Assembly: GCF_019931575.1 (NCBI RefSeq)
Contig: NZ_CP082923.1
Location: 3,162,001-3,226,000, forward strand
Direction: 5' to 3'
DNA: 64,000 nucleotides
From: Caulobacter segnis
GTDB taxonomy: Bacteria > Pseudomonadota > Alphaproteobacteria > Caulobacterales > Caulobacteraceae
The translations under genes and the position numbers were made by a program. Shown here in pieces: positions 59,269 through 64,000 of the stretch. Below the pieces are notes generated by a model. It was not told the origin of the DNA. It was given only the letters and a program-made list of their open reading frames with translations, and made no database searches. The stretch's first letter is position 1; each line of letters begins with the position of its first letter.

Positions 59269-60090
59269 TCAGCTCTTCAGGCGATAGCCGGTGACGAACA
59301 GGCGCCAGCACCACAGGAACAGCGCCACCGTCAGCGCGCCGGTGCTGACCACCCCGATCGCGATCGAGCCGTCGGCATGGCCGATGAAGCCGTAGCGGAA
59401 GCCGTCGATCAGATAGAAGAACGGGTTGAAGTGGCTGGCCGAGCGGAACGGCTCCGGCAGCTTGTCGACCAGGTAGAAGGTGCCCGACAGGAAGGTCATG
59501 GGCATGATCAGGAAGTTGGTGACGGCCGCCAGCTGGTCGAACTTCTCCGACCACAGCCCGGCCAGGACGCCGGCCAGGCCCAGGATCAGCGAGGCCGCGA
59601 CGCCGAAATAGAGGATCGCCCACAGATGCGCGATCGACAGGCCCGCGCCCGGCAGCACGCCGATCACCAGGGCGGTGACCGCCCCGACCACGACGCCGCG
59701 CGTCGCCGCGCCCAGGGCGAAACCCAGCACCTGTTCCAGCGCCGACAGCGGCGGGGTCAGGAAGTCCGGCGTCAGCCCCATCATCTTGGCCTGGATCAGC
59801 GAGGACGAGGAATTGGCGAAGGCGTTGTTCAGGATCGCCATCATGATCAGGCCGGGGGCCACGAAATGGCCGAAGGTCACCCCGCCCACCGCCGGGCGGC
59901 TGGCGCCCACGGCGACCACGAAGACCAGCATGTAGAGCAGCGTGGTGACCACCGGCGCGGCCACCGTCTGAGTCCCGACCTTCCAGAACCGGCGGATTTC
60001 ACGCTGATACAGGGTTACGAACCCGCTCCAGTTCCAGCCGTGATAGTCGCGCGGCTGCGGCGGAATGACGCTTTCGGCCATGTCTCTCAT
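59269..60090 (-). CDS. ABC-2 type transport permease
   Basis: A 273-aa inner-membrane protein with six helices, starting WSGFVTLYQREIRRFWKVGTQTVAAPVVTTLLYMLVF in two parts, then SSSSLIQAKMMGL and PMTFLSGTFYLVDKLPEPFR, typical of the NodJ/DrrB branch. Substrate unknown (drug, lipid or polysaccharide). No ATPase gene is adjacent. ATG 60090 or 60081 are both possible starts. Divergent from gcrA. Confidence 0.9.
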   Translation of the reverse strand: MRDMAESVIPPQPRDYHGWNWSGFVTLYQREIRRFWKVGTQTVAAPVVTTLLYMLVFVVAVGASRPAVGGVTFGHFVAPGLIMMAILNNAFANSSSSLIQAKMMGLTPDFLTPPLSALEQVLGFALGAATRGVVVGAVTALVIGVLPGAGLSIAHLWAILYFGVAASLILGLAGVLAGLWSEKFDQLAAVTNFLIMPMTFLSGTFYLVDKLPEPFRSASHFNPFFYLIDGFRYGFIGHADGSIAIGVVSTGALTVALFLWCWRLFVTGYRLKS

Positions 60091-60159
60091 AGGCTCAACC
60101 CGTTGTTCTGCTTGGCCATGTGCGCCTTGGGGCGCCTTTCCGCAAGCTTGGGCTTGCCT

Positions 60160-60226
60160 GAATCAACATCTTGTTTCTGTGGACAGAGTCGTTGGCGCCT
60201 ATTGTGCGCTTTAACACATTCTTTAC
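60160..60226 (+). promoter_or_regulatory. gcrA regulatory region: GANTC sites and CtrA-like box
   Basis: GAATC (60160-60164) and GAGTC (60186-60190) are CcrM methylation sites. TTAACACATTCTTTAC (60211-60226) is a CtrA-type TTAA-N7-TTTA box with one mismatch to the second half. In C. crescentus CtrA represses and DnaA activates gcrA, so the layout fits. No convincing DnaA box was seen. Confidence 0.55.
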
Positions 60227-60328
60227 GATATCTAGTAGGACGACCGCCGGCGGGGCGGTCCGATCACCAGATATGGGGTGATGGGCGTGGGGACGCCCTT
60301 CCCTCCCATCGAACGGCGGAGACGGGTT

Positions 60329-60850
60329 ATGAGCTGGACCGACGAACGGGTCTCGACCTTGAAGAAGCTCTGGCTGGACGGCCTGTCGGCCAGTCAGATC
60401 GCCAAGCAACTGGGCGGCGTCACGCGCAACGCCGTCATCGGCAAGGTGCACCGCCTGGGCCTCTCGGGCCGCGCGGCCCCTTCGCAACCGGCGCGTCCGG
60501 CGTTCAAGGCCCCGCGTCCGGCCCGTCCGGCCGCCCAGGCCATGCCGTCGGCCCCGCGCCGTGTGACGCCGATCGAGGCGCCTTCGGCCCCCGTGGCCGC
60601 CGCGCCGGCGCCACTGCCGGCTTTCCGCCACGAGGAACCGGGCTCGGCCACCGTGCTGACCCTGGGCGCGCACATGTGCAAGTGGCCGATCGGCGACCCG
60701 TCGTCGGAAGGCTTCACCTTCTGCGGCCGCCGCTCGTCGGAAGGCGCCCCCTACTGCGTCGAGCACGCTCGGGTCGCCTACCAGCCGCAGCAGACCAAGA
60801 AGAAGGGCGGCGCCACCGAGCTCGCCCGTTCGCTTCGCCGCTACATCTAA
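60329..60850 (+). CDS. gcrA: Cell-cycle regulator GcrA
   Basis: A 173-aa protein. N-terminal HTH MSWTDERVSTLKKLWLDG then SASQIAKQLGGVTRNAVIGKVHRLGLSGR binds CcrM-methylated GANTC. A Pro/Ala linker leads to the C-terminal domain MCKWPIGDPSSEGFTFCGR ... YCVEHARVAYQP, which contacts sigma-70 domain 2. GcrA is the S-phase regulator of Caulobacter. A strong terminator follows. Confidence 0.96.
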   Translation: MSWTDERVSTLKKLWLDGLSASQIAKQLGGVTRNAVIGKVHRLGLSGRAAPSQPARPAFKAPRPARPAAQAMPSAPRRVTPIEAPSAPVAAAPAPLPAFRHEEPGSATVLTLGAHMCKWPIGDPSSEGFTFCGRRSSEGAPYCVEHARVAYQPQQTKKKGGATELARSLRRYI

Positions 60851-60881
60851 GAAGAACAACAAAGTCTCTCAGAGCGGCGAG

Positions 60882-60916
60882 TCCCGGGACGGTCAGGCGA
60901 TCGTCCCGGGATTTTC
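60882..60916 (+). terminator. Rho-independent terminator after gcrA
   Basis: Stem TCCCGGGACG (60882-60891) and CGTCCCGGGA (60902-60911), ten-base loop, then TTTTCC. It separates gcrA from xseA. Confidence 0.85.
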
Positions 60917-60947
60917 CATTTCTGGAGGACCGCACTAGATAGGGCGC

Positions 60948-62474
60948 ATGACGGACCTCGCGCCGAACGATTCCAACGCGCCGCCCTATTCGGTCTCCGA
61001 GCTGGCCTTCGCCCTGAAGCGCACGCTGGAGGACCGCTACGGCTTCGTGCGGCTGCGCGGCGAGCTCAGCAAGGTCACGCACCACAGCAACGGCCACGTC
61101 TACCTGACCATCAAGGACGACAAGGCCGCCATCGACGGCGTCGTCTGGAAGGGCAATGTCCGCAGCCTTGGGGTGCGGCCCGAGCACGGGCTCGAGGTCA
61201 TCGTCACCGGCAAAATCACCACCTATCCGGCCGGCTCGCGCTACCAGATCGTCATCGACAGCATGGAGGCCGCCGGGGTCGGCGCCCTGCTCGCGCAGCT
61301 GGAACGGCTGAAGGCCAAGCTGGCGGCCGAGGGCCTGTTCGCGCCGGAGCGCAAGCGCCCCCTGCCCACCATGCCGGCCGTGGTCGGCGTGATCACCAGC
61401 CCGACCGGCGCGGTGATCCGCGATATCCTGCACCGCATCCGCGACCGCTGGCCCTGCCAAGTTCTGGTCTGGCCGTGCGTGGTTCAGGGCGACGCCGCCG
61501 CCGGTCAGGTCAGCGCGGCCATTCGCGGCTTCAACGCCATCCAGCCCGGCGGCCCGGTGCCGCGTCCCGACATCCTGATCGTCGCGCGCGGCGGCGGCTC
61601 GGTGGAAGACCTGTGGGCCTTCAACGACGAGAGCCTGGCCCGCACGGTGGCCGAGGGGACCATCCCCCTGATCTCGGCCGTCGGCCACGAGACCGACACC
61701 ACCCTGATCGACTTCGTCTCGGACCGCCGCGCCCCGACGCCCACGGCCGCCGCCGAGATGGCCACGCCGGTGCTGGCCGAGCTGCGCGCCCTGATCTCGG
61801 ACTTCGACCGCCGCCTCAACCGCTGCGGCGCGCGCACGATCGAGGAGCGTCGCAGCCGCCTGCTGGGCGCGGCACGAGGGCTGCCCCGCCCAAATGACCT
61901 GCTGGCCCTGGCCCAGCAGCGGTTCGACATCGCCTCCGGACGCCTGGACGCGGCCCTGCATCGCAACACCACCGTCCACGCCCAGGATCTGCTGAAGGTC
62001 ACCGCGCGCCTCACGCCGGACGCCCTGCGCCGCCAGCACGCGGCCAAGGCCGACCGCCTGGCGGACCTGGGCGCCAGGCTGAACGCCTGCGGAACCCGCG
62101 CCCCGGAACGCGCCAGGACCCACGCGCGCCTGCCCGTGCTTTGGGAGCGCCTGCGTTCGGCCGGCGCCCGCCGCCTGACCCGCGCCGAGGATCAGCTGGC
62201 CAATCTGGACAAGCTGCGCCAGTCGCTGAACCCGCGCCGGCCGATGGAGCTGGGCTTCGCCCTGGTCCGCAAGGCCGATGGAACCATCGTCCGGACGTCC
62301 GCCGCCCTGGCCCTGGGCGATCACGTCTCGCTGCAGTTCGCCGACGGCGAGCGCGAGGCGGTGATCGGCGACGAGGGACCCGCGCCCTCTTCCGCTCCGC
62401 CGGTCCGTCCGCCGCCCGCGCCGCCGCGTCCCAAACCCGTTCCACCCAAGACCGATCAGGGCGATCTGTTCTGA
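60948..62474 (+). CDS. xseA: Exodeoxyribonuclease VII large subunit XseA
   Basis: A 508-aa subunit. N-terminal OB fold ([26 protein letters not shown] in parts), then [41 protein letters not shown] and [25 protein letters not shown], all hallmarks. A Pro-rich tail ([11 protein letters not shown]) ends it. With XseB, encoded elsewhere, it degrades single-stranded DNA. Confidence 0.95.
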   Translation: MTDLAPNDSNAPPYSVSELAFALKRTLEDRYGFVRLRGELSKVTHHSNGHVYLTIKDDKAAIDGVVWKGNVRSLGVRPEHGLEVIVTGKITTYPAGSRYQIVIDSMEAAGVGALLAQLERLKAKLAAEGLFAPERKRPLPTMPAVVGVITSPTGAVIRDILHRIRDRWPCQVLVWPCVVQGDAAAGQVSAAIRGFNAIQPGGPVPRPDILIVARGGGSVEDLWAFNDESLARTVAEGTIPLISAVGHETDTTLIDFVSDRRAPTPTAAAEMATPVLAELRALISDFDRRLNRCGARTIEERRSRLLGAARGLPRPNDLLALAQQRFDIASGRLDAALHRNTTVHAQDLLKVTARLTPDALRRQHAAKADRLADLGARLNACGTRAPERARTHARLPVLWERLRSAGARRLTRAEDQLANLDKLRQSLNPRRPMELGFALVRKADGTIVRTSAALALGDHVSLQFADGEREAVIGDEGPAPSSAPPVRPPPAPPRPKPVPPKTDQGDLF

Positions 62475-62502
62475 GGCCCCACACTGGCGTAGAGTAAGAG
62501 CC

Positions 62503-62718
62503 ATGAACGCTTTCGATCGAGATCTCGGCAAGTCCGACGGCCTGGCCGTCCTGCACTATGGCGACGGCGAATACGCCGTGCTCAGCCCCGGCCGCTTCGT
62601 GCTGTGCGCCGTGACCAACAAGCAGATCCCGCTGGAGGCCCTGCGCTACTGGAGCCCCGAGCACCAGGAAGCCTATGCCGGTCCCGCCGAGGCGCTGAAG
62701 CGTTGGCAGCAGGCCTGA
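62503..62718 (+). CDS. DUF2093 family protein
   Basis: A 71-aa protein: LAVLHYGDGEYAVLSPGRFVLCAVTNKQIPLEALRYWSPEHQEAYAGPAEA, in parts, is the DUF2093 sequence of alphaproteobacteria. Function unknown. It follows xseA by 28 bp and overlaps the M23 peptidase gene by 16 bp, so the three are co-expressed. Confidence 0.88.
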   Translation: MNAFDRDLGKSDGLAVLHYGDGEYAVLSPGRFVLCAVTNKQIPLEALRYWSPEHQEAYAGPAEALKRWQQA

Positions 62719-63569
62719 GCCGCCGCGCGGTCCTGGCCGCGCTTCCGCTCTCCACCACCTTCGCCGGCCTGCCCCCTCCTGGCGGAGCCCGGGCCGCGAC
62801 GCCGGCGCTTTCCTTGTCTGGCGCGTTCGTCCAGGGCGGCTACGCGGTCGGCCGCACCACGCCCCGCGCGCTGGTCGATGTCGACGCACAGGTGCTGACC
62901 ACCGCCTCGGCCGACGGCTGGTTCGTGGTCGGCTTCGATCGCGACGCTCCGCCCGCCAGCACGCTGACCGTGACCACCCTGGATGGCTCAGCCGCGCGCG
63001 AGGCGACGATCGCGGCGGGCGACTTCGACATCCAGCGCATCGACGGCCTGCCGCCCGAACAAGTGACGCCGACCGATCCGGCCCTGCTGGAGCGCATCGC
63101 CGCCGAAAACCTGCGCAAGCAGGCCGGCTTCGCCAGCCTCGCCGACATCGAAGGTTTCCGCAGCGGATTCATGCTTCCGGTTGTGGGCGCCCGACGCTCG
63201 GCCCGGTTCGGCGGCCAGCGCATCCTCAATGGCGAACCCAAGCGTCCCCATTTTGGGGTTGATCTGGCGACGCCGGTAGGCACGCCGGTGAGCGCCCCGG
63301 CCGACGGCCTGATCGCCTTCGCCGAGACCGGACTGCACTACGAGGGCGGTCTGGTCCTGGTCGGTCACGGCCAAGGTCTGATTACCGCCTATCTGCACCT
63401 GTCGAAAATCCTTGTTTCAGCAGGGACTTACGTTCGACAGGGCCAGCTGATCGCCGAGACCGGCCAGGAAGGTCGGGCCACCGGCCCACATCTGTGCTGG
63501 CGGATGAAGTGGCGCGGCCGCAACCTAGACCCGTCGCTGCTGGTCGGCGCGGGGCCGTTCCAAAGCTGA
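62703..63569 (+). CDS. M23-family metallopeptidase, Tat-type signal
   Basis: A 288-aa protein starting at TTG 62703, in frame with a twin-arginine signal (SRRAVLAALPL ... ARAATPA). The LytM domain has HFGVDLATPVGTPVSAPADG, the GLITAYLHL segment and GPHLCWRMKWRGRNLDPSLL, with the H-x(3)-D and H-x-H zinc residues modified to HFGVD and HLCWR. The second His pair is only partly conserved, so catalysis is uncertain. A cell-wall hydrolase or division scaffold. Confidence 0.85.
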   Translation: MAAGLSRRAVLAALPLSTTFAGLPPPGGARAATPALSLSGAFVQGGYAVGRTTPRALVDVDAQVLTTASADGWFVVGFDRDAPPASTLTVTTLDGSAAREATIAAGDFDIQRIDGLPPEQVTPTDPALLERIAAENLRKQAGFASLADIEGFRSGFMLPVVGARRSARFGGQRILNGEPKRPHFGVDLATPVGTPVSAPADGLIAFAETGLHYEGGLVLVGHGQGLITAYLHLSKILVSAGTYVRQGQLIAETGQEGRATGPHLCWRMKWRGRNLDPSLLVGAGPFQS

Positions 63570-63706
63570 AATTCCACGAATTCGCCCCTGGCGAGAATTA
63601 CAATCATTCGCTAGCTATGCCGTCGTTGTCGGAATGGGGACGTCGCAGGGGAGCGACGCTCGCGGTTCCGATCTTCCCGCGAGATCCTTGAGGAGGCGGC
63701 TCCCGC

Positions 63707-64000
63707 ATGTCGGCGGCGCTCGAAAAGCTGCGCTTTTTGCTGGTGGACGACAACCAGCACATCCGGTCGATCGTCGCGGCGATCCTGAAGGGTGTGGGGG
63801 TCAGGCACATCCGTGAAGCCATGGATGGGGCCGAGGGCCTGCAGATCCTGCGCGACTGGCAGACCGACATCGCCATCGTCGACTTCAAGATGGCGCCGCT
63901 GGACGGGGTGCAGTTCACCCAGCTGGTCCGCAACTCGCCCGACAGCGTCGACCCGTTCCTGCCGATCATCATGCTGACCGGCTTCGCCGAGCGTCACCGC
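63707..64000 (+). CDS. Response-regulator receiver protein, 3' end outside window
   Basis: The first 98 codons are visible. FLLVDDNQHIRSIVAAIL holds the acidic pair, IAIVDFKMAPLDGVQF contains the phosphoacceptor Asp, and IIMLTGFAE the conserved Thr. GAGGAGG precedes the ATG. It may be a single-domain CheY-like protein or carry an output domain beyond the window. Confidence 0.9.
   Translation, partial: MSAALEKLRFLLVDDNQHIRSIVAAILKGVGVRHIREAMDGAEGLQILRDWQTDIAIVDFKMAPLDGVQFTQLVRNSPDSVDPFLPIIMLTGFAERHR

Noticed and set aside
60714..62531. 605-codon open frame on the minus strand
   Set aside because: Antisense to xseA and the end of gcrA, no domain signature.
1..64000. CRISPR array, insertion sequence, prophage or integrase
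   Set aside because: No regularly spaced repeats, transposase, integrase or phage structural gene motifs were seen; the XRE gene alone is not enough to call a prophage.

Overview
The window is a GC-rich alphaproteobacterial chromosome segment, almost certainly from Caulobacter or a very close relative. The main evidence is a gcrA cell-cycle regulator gene (with two GANTC sites and a CtrA-like site upstream), two large TonB-dependent receptors, many GTG/TTG starts, several families of short palindromic intergenic repeats, and DUF2093, DUF2125 and DUF3297 proteins typical of the class. It holds about 70 protein genes and two tRNA genes (Leu-CAA and Gly-CCC). I saw no rRNA, insertion sequence, integrase or CRISPR array.

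Layout. 1-5.1 kb: the end of a large glycosidase-like gene, a GlcG/HbpS protein, a DJ-1/PfpI protein, msrB, a YdeN-type hydrolase, tRNA-Leu and a MarR regulator. 5.4-9.9 kb: small DUF proteins and a metal/haem uptake locus (EF-hand protein, DUF4198 protein, divergent haem-type TonB receptor) around an AT-rich Fur-like site. 9.9-14.2 kb: YqaA-like membrane protein, dsbB, coq7, M1 aminopeptidase, VanZ-like protein. 14.2-22.3 kb: HNH nuclease, AlkA-like glycosylase, GreA-like factor, TetR regulator, gluQRS, a winged-helix/membrane pair, acyltransferase, GNAT and a TlpA-like thioredoxin. 22.3-25.4 kb: argH, an LptM-like lipoprotein and lysA. 25.4-31.9 kb: glycosyltransferase, hpt, zinc-ribbon protein, then the tightly overlapped ftsE-ftsX-ydcF-plsC run. 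31.9-35.9 kb: a DUF2125 protein and an aromatic amino acid cluster (chorismate mutase, hisC-like aminotransferase, tyrC). 36-44 kb: an NTF2-like protein, a gene-free hairpin-rich stretch, a winged-helix protein, then TonB receptor, EF-hand protein, GH9 cellulase and a CadC-like regulator. 44-50 kb: tRNA-Gly, an HD-domain protein, two TraB/GumN paralogues flanking a hydrolase and a small HTH/membrane pair, then dcd. 50.2-51.9 kb: metZ and apaG. 51.9-54.5 kb: an accessory insert with an XRE regulator, two proteins of no recognised family and a 5' remnant of a paralogue of one of them. 54.5-60.1 kb: hslO, argF, argD, a VOC protein, a TetR regulator and an ABC-2 permease. 60.3-64 kb: gcrA, xseA, a DUF2093 protein, an M23 peptidase and the start of a receiver-domain protein.

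How the genes work together. Arginine and lysine synthesis (argH, lysA, argD, argF), tyrosine/phenylalanine synthesis (chorismate mutase, aminotransferase, tyrC) and methionine synthesis (metZ) form the biosynthetic core. FtsEX, the YdcF-like protein, PlsC, VanZ-like and M23 proteins serve the envelope and division. GcrA links the right end to cell-cycle transcription. The GH9 cellulase next to a TonB receptor suggests plant-polysaccharide scavenging.

The most novel-looking items are the accessory insert at 51.9-54.5 kb, a possible Shine-Dalgarno-sequestering leader in front of argD, phased 21-bp repeats upstream of metZ and of an HTH/membrane operon, and the chorismate mutase carrying what looks like a decayed prephenate-dehydratase-like tail.
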